Shown in pieces: positions 44,646 to 56,034 of a stretch of 64,000 bases of DNA. The notes under the pieces are model-generated. The model saw nothing but the letters and a program-made list of their open reading frames with translations. It did no database searches and was not told the origin of the DNA. This DNA comes from Fragilaria radians (taxonomy: Eukaryota > Bacillariophyta > Fragilariophyceae > Fragilariales > Fragilariaceae), in the NCBI GenBank assembly GCA_900642245.1, contig CAAAJI010000126.1, positions 9,565-73,564 on the forward strand, written 5' to 3'. The translations under genes and the position numbers were made by a program. Positions within the stretch are counted from its first letter, which is position 1. Each line of letters begins with the position of its first letter.

Positions 44646-47042
44646 TCATCTTTTTTTACCATGTCGACTTTGAGACCGACGTCGGTTTTCATGTAAACTA
44701 GTAGTAGGAACATCTCTAGAAAATCCAACTCTATTTCTTGTCTTTGGACAAGATGCAGACCTACTCTGTCTGGATGTATCCTTTTTGGAATTTCCATCTT
44801 CCCCTCGAGTAGTAGTAGTCTTGTAATTGGACATTCTTTGAATTTCTCTAGGTTGATGATCGGAATGTGAATGGCTGAGTTCCTGTCTCATTTTAGGGGG
44901 ACGATTTTTCGTCATTTGTGGAATACTTGGGAGCACTGGATTGCTATTTTGTCCTCTCTTTGTTAAGAAGGAGTTCTTTTCTGGCATGTTAGTGGGAGCA
45001 GAGCTAGGCAGTCTTTTCAAAGTATCACAACGGGTTGCCACCCAATCACGGTGTCCTAGCTTTTCAAATGACATGTAAAGTTGATCCATTGGCATCAACG
45101 GAGTATCTGGTGAAGAAAAAGAAGGATTGCTAATCGAGTTGTCCAATATTTTCTTTTCCTTGACGTCTTGATCCAAACAGCTGGATAGTAAGGATGCCTC
45201 TTCGGAGACAGGCGAAGCATGTTTGTTTGTTGCAAGCTTACTACGACGACTTTGTAAGAGAGAAGTTGGTGCATTTTGGTACAAAGGAGGGGAATATTTT
45301 TCAGTATCCATTGAAGATTGTTGGAATCTGGGAGTCGTCAACTGATTTGAAACATTGGGAGGATTCCGTAAGGGTTGTGAATATTGTTTTAGGATAGAAT
45401 TGTGAAATGTTTGTGTCAAGGATTGAACGTCACTGGATGTTTTATCCCATGTCTTGGTTCGTTCTACTGAGATGAAATGTAGACTCCCAAGAGTATTTGG
45501 TGAATGGGTCTCTTTGGTCATTGGTGGTGATGTCATATTGGTCGGTACATCTAGTTGGCTTTCTCTCTTTCGGAGTGATCCCAAAACTTCTTCCGATTGA
45601 TACCCTATATCCATCACATCGCAGAGATTTGGCCTGAGGGTGGGTGCAATGTCTGGACGAGTAGGAGTTGATCTGTCAACCATGGATTGAAAGGATCGTA
45701 GGGGAGGCTCTTCCTGAGTATTTAGTTTCTTGGATGTCGTTGTTTCTTGGTAGGATGCATGACGCCTCCGTGCAACATACATACGATCTACTAGATCAAA
45801 ATCATCTACCGATCGTCTTGACTGAGATGCAAGTGATTGACGAAATTGCACCAACTTGGATGTCGGATCTCGTTTCTTTTGTGGTTTTCGTTCATGATTG
45901 GATGAGGATCGCTGTCGATTTTGTGATTTCGGTCTTGGTTGATCTATCTTGGCTTGAGTTTCTATTTGCTTTGTTTTGAGGTGAGTCGAGCGCCTAAGTG
46001 TACGGTGTTTTGATTTTTCTTTTTCGGAACTGAATTGTCGATCATTTTCATAAAGATAATCACTCAAAAGTTCCTTCCTTGGTTTTTTCTTTCGTTTCTT
46101 CCTCTTGTCGTCTCGTTTGTCATCAACATCCTGCTTAGCTTCTTTTTGGTCTTCAAGTTCCTGTTGATTTTCATGTTTAGGTTCATTCTGATTCTTTTTT
46201 GTTCGTCTCTTGTTGGCGGTAGGTTGATAATTTTTTTCGAGAAAAGGGAATTTGCATTCAGGTTTCGGATTCATTAATTGGAAATGTAAATCCAGTGACC
46301 TTATAGAATCCTCTTGATTGTCTGTCGTGGATGTGGAATATGCTACACTAGTCGAAGTTGAAGTGGTTAAAGTAAGTGATGTATTTCCATGGAACATCAT
46401 TCCTTTGGAATGTGAGGATGATAGATAGTTTATGGAATCCTCGTGTTCTTCGTCCTTGTCCTTGTTAATATTAAGCTTCTCAAGTGCCAAACTAGAAGAA
46501 GACATGTTATATATGGAGCTGAAAGAACGAGATTTGGAAGATGTTCCATTTGATTTGAGTAAATGTTTGAAACGTGTATCTTGAGCAGTCGAATGATTTA
46601 TGGGTGGTGAATTTCGTCCATATTCTAATTCTTGATGTGAGGAATGTAGACATCGAGCTTTTCCATTGATGCCTGGAATAAAGAATCTAGGTTGATCATC
46701 CAGACGAATAGTAGTAGTATTATCATCATCACTTGCATTGCATGAACTACTAATCGTTTGAAGCAATCCAGGATGACTTTCAGATGAATATGATGATGTC
46801 GCCAAAGCTTCTGGTATCGATCCATCTTTCCTGAAGGAAGAGGACGAATCTAACCATCTTTGAGAAGGTCCTAGAATAGTATCTGATTTGATCCAATCAG
46901 AAGAAGTCAAGAATGAGAGAAAGATTCATAACAATGCTTATAAATGCCAAGTACTGCAACAAAACCAAACATATCCAACCTAGTTTTCACATATCAACAT
47001 GGACTCACCAAGATTTCGATTGGTTGATATTGGCTCTTTCAT
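44646..47042 (-). CDS. Large basic disordered protein, 2 exons (756 aa)
   Basis: I do not recognise the protein. Model: exon 1 47042-47009 (MKEPISTNRNL plus one base) and exon 2 46882-44646, joined by a 126-bp intron with GTGAGT and CAG ends. The join restores an Asp codon and gives the chain an ATG, which the long exon alone lacks. Seen: a Ser/Thr-rich N-terminal third, then a strongly charged middle (DDKRDDKRKKRKKKPRKELL, about 46.1 kb) and basic, Arg/Ser-rich stretches. The C-terminus is SASCPKTRNRVGFSRDV then RRRSQSRHGKKR. No enzyme domain, signal peptide or membrane segment is visible. RVGF fits the RVxF phosphatase-1 docking pattern, but one short match may be chance. A nuclear or cytoskeletal location is possible from the basic clusters (inference). 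Confidence 0.75.
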
Positions 47043-47113
47043 GTGATAAACTTTGCAAAAAAACAAAAGTCTCTCTCGTAATGATGTAACAAAAGTCGCT
47101 GTAAAATGTTATT

Positions 47114-47174
47114 CGTTGTTGTCGTCGTCGCCGTCGTTGTCGTTGTCGTTGTTGTTGTTGCTGTCGTTGGTGTT
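47114..47174. repeat. (GTT/GTC)n triplet repeat
   Basis: TTGTTGTCGTCGTCGCCGTC followed by more GTT/GTC triplets. It lies 70-130 bp upstream of the start of the 756-residue protein, so in its promoter or 5' UTR. Confidence 0.9.
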
Positions 47175-47195
47175 GTATTCTTTGTCGTTGTTATT

Positions 47196-48985
47196 GTTAT
47201 AATGGTTCACTCAAGAGCGGGACTTCGTTGGTTGGTAGAAGGAGGAAAAGTTTGATTTCTTCCTTGGTCCCCCCCTATAGGTTTTCATCGTTTCTCAAGT
47301 TGTCTCTAAATTCTTACGTAGTGCCCACATACCAAGACTAGACTTTACCAAATATTTCGACGATGAGAGTTCCTCCGAGTCACTACTTCACACAGTTACC
47401 TTACATCGACATGGTTACTTAGATTCATGTATTTATAGATATAACTATACATATATGCACCTTGGTTGGAAATCATTTTGAAATTTCAGATACTGTATCC
47501 AGAAATACAATTTCGTTCGTGTCTGAGAAAGTGTCACAGTCCCAAACGAATATACCATCCAATAACGATACAAGAAAACTTCACTATGAAATCCTGAATC
47601 TAATCTTCCCAATCTTACCATTGACGGGAACAACAATTATTGGGTTTTAGTACTGTCGTGATTGTATAGACTAGATAGTATGTTTGTGGGGCGAAACTTG
47701 ATGGGGCTTGATTCTTTTTTTTTTACGACTACAGTCCCTAGGAATAATACTACGATCTACTTACTCCAGGGGCAACGTCAGGTTTTCGTAATGCGACATG
47801 GTTTTTTCAAATTTAAAAATCATGCCCCTCACGATGCAACTATTATTCTTCCAGGCAATGTCACAGACACTGGAAAACTGTCAGTAAGCCCCGAAAAAAA
47901 ATGGATACTCTCCCCCACATGTCACTTTTCCAGAATGTCGTTGTAGGTTCTCGAAGAGAGGAACTATTATATCCCATACATTGCCATGTTTGTCAATTTC
48001 TAATACATGTTGTTGGTTTTCATTTGCTACGACTATCCTTTCTACAACATCCAATATTCTGGAATTACAGTCCGAGCTCATAACTTGTTAATACGATCAT
48101 AAATGAGAAGTATAACAACAACGATTGTCCACTACAATTTATAGACTTGTCATCCCACGGGACATTTACAAGAAAAAACTATACATAAGTATGTGATGAA
48201 TGCCAAAAACAACAATAATTTCAGTGTAGCGTATAACTACTATATAACGAGGAGATGTTGTAGAAAATTGATCACAATCTATTGTCATGCCTTAGAAATA
48301 TATCCACAACAAGCTATTGAGTAAGTTAGTGTGATTGCATAATTCCATAAACTTCATCCTTTTACGTTTTGGCAAATAATCAAAATGACTTTGTCCAATC
48401 TTCACATAGAAACCACAATTCTTACTATCAACAACTAGCTTTGAAATATACGTTTCTTTAACCCTTGTCAAACAATTAATAGCTTCAAAATTCCAATTCA
48501 AGTGGCTTTCATTGTACCAAAGCAAAATTTTAAAAAAGTCAATAGCAGGAAGTAGACAAGACAGTAACTGCATACATGGACCCTAGTTCTGAAACCTCAA
48601 ATTCTTTTTGGAAAAAAAATTCCATTCACAAATGATTCATCTTATTTTCTCAGATACTTCTTCCTTTTTGGATACGTCTCAAACCTTTTTATCATTAAAG
48701 TCCCTGGCAATGTTTTTCTTCATTTATTTCTATTTATAGTATCATCATAATACCATGCTTCTTTGTATGCTACTTCACAATATTTATTGTAGGGAATGCA
48801 GGTTGGTGATCATACAACAGCGGAAGAACATCGAGAATTTTTGTGGGAAGACTGAACACATTTCGAAGATAACTTTTAAAGTTTTCATCTTATAGTAGTC
48901 CTAGAAAACATCCAGCAGTCAATTAACATGAAATAGATCTATTTAAAGTATTAGTTGGAATACCGTTAATATTCATTCAGAGTGA
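47196..48985. other. Intergenic
   Basis: Short frames (47445-47636 -, 47662-47946 +, 48292-48573 -) show no motif or conservation I can support. Confidence 0.4.
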
Positions 48986-49732
48986 TCAAACTGGTATTTG
49001 TGTAATGGTATATCTTGCTGTTGAGGTTGGAAACGTCAAATGTTTGAAATTGTTTACGGTTTGAATACGCTTCATCAATGCCCTCAGCCTTATCTTCTTG
49101 GATTGCTCATTTTTATCCGGCGTTTCTTGAATAGGTCTCTTGGCCCCACAGGTTAAAAGTTTCGTGCCTTCGACCGGTCCAGATAGAGATTCCTTATGCA
49201 TATCAATTTTACTTAATTTGTCCGATACCATGTCCAAATCATCAGCCCATAGTTCTTGTACATCAATTTCGTCTCGTGCGGCAAGTAATCGTGCTTCAAG
49301 TAACGATTTGGAGGTCACGGTCATATAGGCGGCAGCGATGGTTTCATCAACGTATGTTCTATCTATATTGTTTACTTGCCGATCCTGCTCATCAAGAACT
49401 GCCATAAGACTATTAAGCTTGTTTGCCTTCCGTTTTAAAGAACCCTCCTGAGTTCTATGTTCTAGTCCCCTTGATGTTTCTTCAACTGTGTCACCCTGCC
49501 AAATACCATTAGAAAGGTCTCTGACTATATGGTTGAAACTCGACTTGAAACGAATTAGGTCACTCTTCTTGTACCATGAGTTAAGCTTTTCTTCTTCTGT
49601 AAAGCTGCTGATGTGCAAACATTCTCGAACGCAAACACCATGGTAGAAGCGTAGCTGCTTTTTATTTTGGTTCTTATTATTTCCCTCGAGTGCTTTCTTG
49701 TCACATGATTCAATTGGCTGCATGGCGCTCAT
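48986..49732 (-). CDS. Conserved stramenopile-type hypothetical protein (248 aa)
   Basis: Intact single exon with ATG at 49732. Seen: RFYHGVCVRECLHISSFTEE (about 28-47), then EEKLNSWYKKSDLIRFK, RGLEHRTQEGSLKRKANKL and MAVLDEQDRQ. After these come ETIAAAYMTVTSKSLLEARL and a Lys-rich tail (KRPIQETPDKNEQSKKIRLR). This series (V-x-V-R-x-x-L-H, WYxxxD, RGLExRT, VLxEQ, IAxAY) resembles, from memory, an uncharacterised domain family that is abundant in diatoms. No function is known to me. The protein has no signal peptide or membrane segment; the basic tail could be a nuclear localisation signal (inference). Confidence 0.8.
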   Translation of the reverse strand: MSAMQPIESCDKKALEGNNKNQNKKQLRFYHGVCVRECLHISSFTEEEKLNSWYKKSDLIRFKSSFNHIVRDLSNGIWQGDTVEETSRGLEHRTQEGSLKRKANKLNSLMAVLDEQDRQVNNIDRTYVDETIAAAYMTVTSKSLLEARLLAARDEIDVQELWADDLDMVSDKLSKIDMHKESLSGPVEGTKLLTCGAKRPIQETPDKNEQSKKIRLRALMKRIQTVNNFKHLTFPTSTARYTITQIPV

Positions 49733-50300
49733 ATCGTAAATCTAATATTTGGGACTGCGCCTACCTATGATGAGTTGGGTAATATCAAGATGAATAACAC
49801 CGCTAGGAAAATTGAACACCTTTGGGAATAGGTTCGGATGAAAATGAGCCATTCACAGATTTAAAAAAAATTGACATGTTACTTCGCTGTCGAGAAGCCA
49901 AAAGAACTTGAATAATTGATACGACTCTTTCTTTGTAATCACAGAATAATCCATAACTTAGGAAAAGGATTTTGACCAATTAACATTGTGCGACAATTCA
50001 ACATCTAAGTTTAAATCAAGAAAAAATGTCTTTTCTTTCATCGATAATTCTGGTCAACCATCACTCTATTACTTGGAAAAGTATCTTGCGATACAGCTCT
50101 AAGCGATTCTGTTATGTAGAGATTAATTTACGAACACTATGATCAGATAAGTGAAGGACGTCAGAGTCTTTCATTAAAACTTAGATTTGACATAATTAAA
50201 TGTGGATGCATAAAATGGTTCTCATTTTAGATATTGAAATCACGACTACGCTTTCTCGAGAGTTCAAATTCTCATAAACACGTCATAAGATATTGAGTCA
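49733..50300. other. Intergenic up to an assembly gap
   Basis: No supported gene; presumably holds the promoter of the 248-residue protein. Confidence 0.4.
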
Positions 50301-51165
50301 NNNNNNNNNNNNNNNNNNNNNNNNNNNNNNNNNNNNNNNNNNNNNNNNNNNNNNNNNNNNNNNNNNNNNNNNNNNNNNNNNNNNNNNNNNNNNNNNNNNN
50401 NNNNNNNNNNNNNNNNNNNNNNNNNNNNNNNNNNNNNNNNNNNNNNNNNNNNNNNNNNNNNNNNNNNNNNNNNNNNNNNNNNNNNNNNNNNNNNNNNNNN
50501 NNNNNNNNNNNNNNNNNNNNNNNNNNNNNNNNNNNNNNNNNNNNNNNNNNNNNNNNNNNNNNNNNNNNNNNNNNNNNNNNNNNNNNNNNNNNNNNNNNNN
50601 NNNNNNNNNNNNNNNNNNNNNNNNNNNNNNNNNNNNNNNNNNNNNNNNNNNNNNNNNNNNNNNNNNNNNNNNNNNNNNNNNNNNNNNNNNNNNNNNNNNN
50701 NNNNNNNNNNNNNNNNNNNNNNNNNNNNNNNNNNNNNNNNNNNNNNNNNNNNNNNNNNNNNNNNNNNNNNNNNNNNNNNNNNNNNNNNNNNNNNNNNNNN
50801 NNNNNNNNNNNNNNNNNNNNNNNNNNNNNNNNNNNNNNNNNNNNNNNNNNNNNNNNNNNNNNNNNNNNNNNNNNNNNNNNNNNNNNNNNNNNNNNNNNNN
50901 NNNNNNNNNNNNNNNNNNNNNNNNNNNNNNNNNNNNNNNNNNNNNNNNNNNNNNNNNNNNNNNNNNNNNNNNNNNNNNNNNNNNNNNNNNNNNNNNNNNN
51001 NNNNNNNNNNNNNNNNNNNNNNNNNNNNNNNNNNNNNNNNNNNNNNNNNNNNNNNNNNNNNNNNNNNNNNNNNNNNNNNNNNNNNNNNNNNNNNNNNNNN
51101 NNNNNNNNNNNNNNNNNNNNNNNNNNNNNNNNNNNNNNNNNNNNNNNNNNNNNNNNNNNNNNNNN
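50301..51165. other. Assembly gap (865 N)
   Basis: A run of N with no sequence information. Reading frames running through it are meaningless. Confidence 0.99.
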
Positions 51166-52931
51166 TTGAAAAATAGTATTATTCCGTTCCCTGTGCTGCA
51201 GTGACGTCGACACTCATGAAAACAAAAATAGTGCCTTTGTCATACATTAACGTGGGTTCAAGGTAGTTCGATCAACGCTTTCATCATTGGGAATAAAAGT
51301 TGAGACCATTGATTTGAAAAGAAGCGCAAATATTATAGCATTAACGTAAATCATGTGTGCACTTGGTTGTCACAGTATCCAACTTTGAATATGCAAGAAT
51401 TCCAAGTCAATTCATTAAAAGGATTGGAAATCACCAAACAACGGTTTGCCTGCAGCGAGAGATATCTAGTTTATCATGGCTGACGTTATACATTGTTAGT
51501 TCTACGAAAGGACCTTGAGGGCTCATATAAATGTCTGGACTCTCTCATTGATGTAACTTCTTGCATAATTGCAACTATAAAACTCTATTTTGAAATCATC
51601 CCTGACATTAAACTGGGATAAGAGTAAATTTCTAGCCAGTACTATATACAAATGTGGAAAGGAAGTGGCCGCCTTATTTGTGATCTTGATAACCTTGAAT
51701 TTAGCACCTGGCTGGATATGTTCACTATTCACAGTCCTGAAGATAATACTTTAATATAATAGTGAACACAGTGAATTAAACTAGAAAAGAATTAATCAAG
51801 AGATGTCATTTGTACCAACATTCGGAGACACCCATTTGTTGATAGTACATGTTACTATAGATGATGAAAGATATCAGCTGTATTAACACATCTAAAACAG
51901 TCATAGATGCAAATAATAAGAGCTGCTGTTTGAACGAACTTTAAAGTAAACTTACTTTATTCAAAGTAAAGAGCAGCCCCGAATAGGGAAGTAATCTTGC
52001 ATTGCGAGGAATCCTGTCAAGACTAGAAGCACAAGACTTTTAAATACAAATATATTGATAAGTCTCGTTTTGGGACTTCAAGGAATTCCGGTTATGATAA
52101 CCAGAGGGATCTTTAAGAGAATAGAAGGTTCTCTTTATGATAACCAAAACTTTTGACACAAGATCAAAAGGTTCTTATTTTGAAATAAGAAAATTTTAAT
52201 TTCAGATTCTAGGATAATCTCCTCGTTATAATTTTTACTTTCAATCTCTTCAGGACAGGATCTATCTTAATGAGTCCAAGCAGAAAGTGTGTTCTAGGTA
52301 TGGTTATTATAATTAAACGAATTATCAGATCAACATTGAGCATGACTCAGAGGTAACATTCTGCAATTTTTTGGAGGGAGAATTTCTAAATTGACATACT
52401 TAGTGTGCAGCACATGGACATTGAATACCTTGTGTTGAACCTGTCCAGATTTCTTATTAATTATGGTCCTATCAGTACCACTCTGAAAAGCTTTCCTACC
52501 AAGGTAATAGCACTTGAAAGAATAATCCAATGTCCCTCTTAATTTAGCTTACGAAAACAGCATTTAAGGGATAAAGAGAGTGATAAATCCTGAGTACTGA
52601 CTATCCTCGTCTCGCCAAAGAATTAAAGAGACAAATGTCCCTATGATCTACTTGTCATGGAGAACTCTGTCAAGAATAAATCCTAGCTTCAACTCAATTG
52701 ACCTTCAATACATGCGCTACTTCCATGATGTATTTATTCTGTCTTCTATGCAATTTGGTTTTGATTTCTATATCACACTTTGAAATTTCTGATACTTGCT
52801 CTGCCATTTGTCCTCATCTTGAAGTATCGGTATTGTTATGGTTTCAAAGGTTATTTCTATTTCCTATTTGCCAACTCGATGGTGAGGCTGGGTGACTATC
52901 CTAGGATACTTGTCTTAGCAACTTTTGTTTG
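51166..52931. other. Intergenic
   Basis: No gene, repeat or motif that I can support on either strand. Confidence 0.4.
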
Positions 52932-54420
52932 TTATTGAGCAGCCCTTCTTTCACATATCGCTCCAAAGGAAATATTCCGCCTTAGTTCCATTGAAATGTA
53001 CCAAGTATTTAAAGCAGTGACTTTAGAATATCCTAGGCAATCAGAAAATGGCTGTGTGTCTTCCTTGAATGTTGTCTGAAGGACGCTTTCATCAAGGCAT
53101 GACAATTGGTGAAATATAGAGTTGTTGCAATGCAGCACGCACTTATGTACAGACACGGGACTTCTGTTTGATTTTGTTAGGACATTTACTCCTACCATGT
53201 TTACATCGTTTTCTTACATTTCACTCCAATGTAAGGTAGTTGATTCTCTTGGTGATGTGTCATAGCCTAGTGATGTATGGAAATTGTTCACCACCAAGAT
53301 GATGTTGATTGAGAAAAAAAACTATCAAAGAGTCATCTATTGTGGGATTTCCATAAATAATTATTGGTCCCCTCATCTTGAGATAGCAACAGGGTGAGTT
53401 CTTTCCCGTAGCTGCCATGCATTCCAATATGCCAATATTGCTCTTTAAAATCTTCTCTCATGCTTTCGTGTAGCTTGTGATGAGTCTTTTTCGTTGATGT
53501 GTGATGCTTGTTTACGTCGTCTATAAATGTTGCCTTCAATTATTAGGTATTGTGTACCTGTGTTTTCATATTCAGCTCCTAAGGAAGTAATGCACTTGAG
53601 ATAATTTGTCCAAAAATGGGATGTGTATACGCGGTAATTTTTGATGTGATATTGCCTCCATTCTTCAGTAGACCCTGAAATTGCTCCTTTGATCCTGCTG
53701 CTCTCTGGTACGCATATGTCACCAACATTTTATTTTCATGAATCCCAATGCTTGATTAACCAGAGTGTAAAAATTCGATAGGACGAAGTCTATATTTGCT
53801 CCGGCATATATTGGCTCTTTTCCCCCATTTTTGAAGAGAAATCTCATGTTGCAGAGGTTCTATGGCTTTTGGCATTGAGATGACATTTTTGTATCACTCC
53901 ATATTGGCTATTATGTAGAATCCTATCTTATTCTACTTGAGAAATGGCATCTCTCCATTTTTGCATAGCATTGTATTTTAAACACATGCGTTTATTCAAA
54001 ATTTTAAAACGTACTTTTGTTTCGGAATACTTTTTATTGGCACTTTGAAATAGTTTTACGACTTTCCCCACTTTGAGCATCGTTTTCACTAAGAGGAGAT
54101 GTGTGCTTAACTATTTGGAAATTTCAAAAGTTGGTGTCAACCAATTTCCTTCCTTGAGTTACATTTTAACTATCAATGACTTGATGTGCCCTAGGTGAAG
54201 TCTAGATGGATTGATGTTGCGGATTCTGTTCATTGCCGAAATTTAGCCATCTCTTTTGTCCTGAATGTTCATAATGTCTACTCGAAATCTATCATTCCAT
54301 GCTTCATGAGAGTTCGCTTTTGCTGTGCTAAAGTCTTTAGACATTCTACCTTGTCGGAGTGTTCAATATTTTAATATCCTAAAGTCTCTGCAATCTGCTC
54401 GGTAACTGTTATTAATTTTT
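52932..54420 (-). mobile_element. Decayed retroelement reverse transcriptase region
   Basis: Reading the - strand across frames gives an order like that of a diatom reverse transcriptase of the G-F-V-D-D type. First is ITAYTHPIFGQ at the place of the PI-x-G-x-GQGS block (about 53.6 kb). Next come ATFIDDVNKHHTS at the catalytic F-x-D-D box (53.5 kb) and EQYWHIGMHGSYGKELTLLL near 53.4 kb. Last is FSDCLGYSKVTALNTWYISM with FGAICERRAAQ (about 53.0 kb), as in the C-terminal F-GP...GG...EQ block. Stops and frameshifts are frequent. The family assignment rests on motif order and is an inference. Confidence 0.5.
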
Positions 54421-55109
54421 CATTAGTTGTTGAATGCCTGCAAAATTAATGATTATAATCAGCTTCAATATTCAAGTTCTTTTTTGGGAGAGGGCTTCCT
54501 TACTGGTCTCCTCTGATGACCGTTGACGGCTGTACTTCGTTCATGTTGGTTCTACAATTTAGCTTCTAATTGTAAGCAAAGTCTATCTTTCTTGTTTCTC
54601 TTCCGTGTTCACTTACAAATATTTACCCTTACACTACTTTCTTATTCACTATAGATTCTTCAAAGACAACCATCAGCTCTGACATTGTAGACATTCATAT
54701 GAACAGTCTGTGGATGCTTCTGTATGTGATAAGCAAAGTTGCAAAAACAAGCATAGGCAAAGTCAAACTTACAAAACAAATTAGCTGTGCCGAAAGGTTT
54801 CGAAGTATTGCTAATGCAATGATATGTTCTATCCTTTTTCATTTTCGTGAGACATCTGAGCATGATTCGTGAAATTTAACTCAATTATGGCTAACGTTTT
54901 TAGCTGTCAGTGTACAGCCTCATTTTTACAGTAGAGACTGATTTGATTTTTAAGATCTGTTTCATGAGAGCCTGTAGTGAACATTTTACTCCTATGCTAA
55001 CATTGAGTTCTAAGGTGAGTTTTCTTCTGATCTGGTACAAGACAATTCGGTGTCCAAAGTATTTACCAAAGCCCGTGCTTGGTAACGCAGAGATTATCGA
55101 TTCTCCTAC
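54421..55109. other. Intergenic
   Basis: No supported gene. It could hold further decayed parts of the neighbouring retroelement, but no motif is visible. Confidence 0.35.
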
Positions 55110-55975
55110 TACTAAAAGAATTTTTCACATCCGATCTGGCAGGTGCTGCCCCGTAACCCTCACGTGTTAAAAAGAATACTAGAGAAAGTGATCGAGTACG
55201 AATATAGAGTTTATAGAGTTAGCGACTAAAATCACTAGGGATATAGCTAATTCAAACGGTACACGGTACCCATTATACACTCATCCAAAAGAATTATAGA
55301 GTAGAATGTTGTCGAGACTTTCAGTTGTAAACGGTAGAATATTCAACGCAATTGTCATTCAAATGCTATTGAAATTTTCATTGTAATCCATAGTGGATAG
55401 ATCTAATTGAGATATTAATTTGCAGTAAGAAATTCCTTCAAAACATTGGAAAAAACTATATTCCTTTAAATTGAGGGAAAAGATCTTCCGTGCTTCTTAA
55501 TCTTAAGTCTAATTATAACTGGTTGAAAAGACATTAATCATAAGAATCAAAAGGCATTCATTATTGGATCTATTATATTGTTGAATCTTTGGCATACTTC
55601 TTTTTGCATTTATCCCTTATTTGTCTCATCTTTTAAGCAGTCAAACAAGTAAAGAATACATCTTATCAAGTTCACAAAACAACGATACTGACGTTGCACC
55701 AACAGCTTTATTTTGATTTTTTCACCGACAATCTTTGACAATCTAATAACAGCAGCACCAATAACTTCTACAACAATAGCGCAAGAAAAAGCCTAAATAT
55801 TTCTTTAAACCATAGTTTTAAAAGGGATAAATTGAATGAATATCGTTACACCTTCCTAATGCCAATGCTGAATCAATGGTATAATCTAGTTTCAGTTCTG
55901 TGATGCTGCATGCAACTGTAGATACCAATGACATGATAGGTCAAGTAGTAAAACTTAAATATTATGTCATGCATC
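55110..55975 (+). repeat. Dispersed repeat family R2, copy 2
   Basis: Partner of 31983-32818. It starts at CTACTACTAAAAG...TTCACATCCGATCTGGC and ends at TATGTCATGCA, about 60 bp before the left arm of the large inverted repeat. Confidence 0.8.
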
Positions 55976-56034
55976 TGATTGTATGACCTGCAAATTCTAG
56001 GATCACAAATTACAACCATAAACATCTTTGTCGT

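Noticed and set aside
46883..46910. TTG start of the 756-residue protein in its long exon
   Set aside because: A short upstream exon with ATG at 47042 joins in frame through good splice sites.
50272..51213. Two long frames over 50.3-51.2 kb
   Set aside because: They consist almost wholly of undetermined bases.
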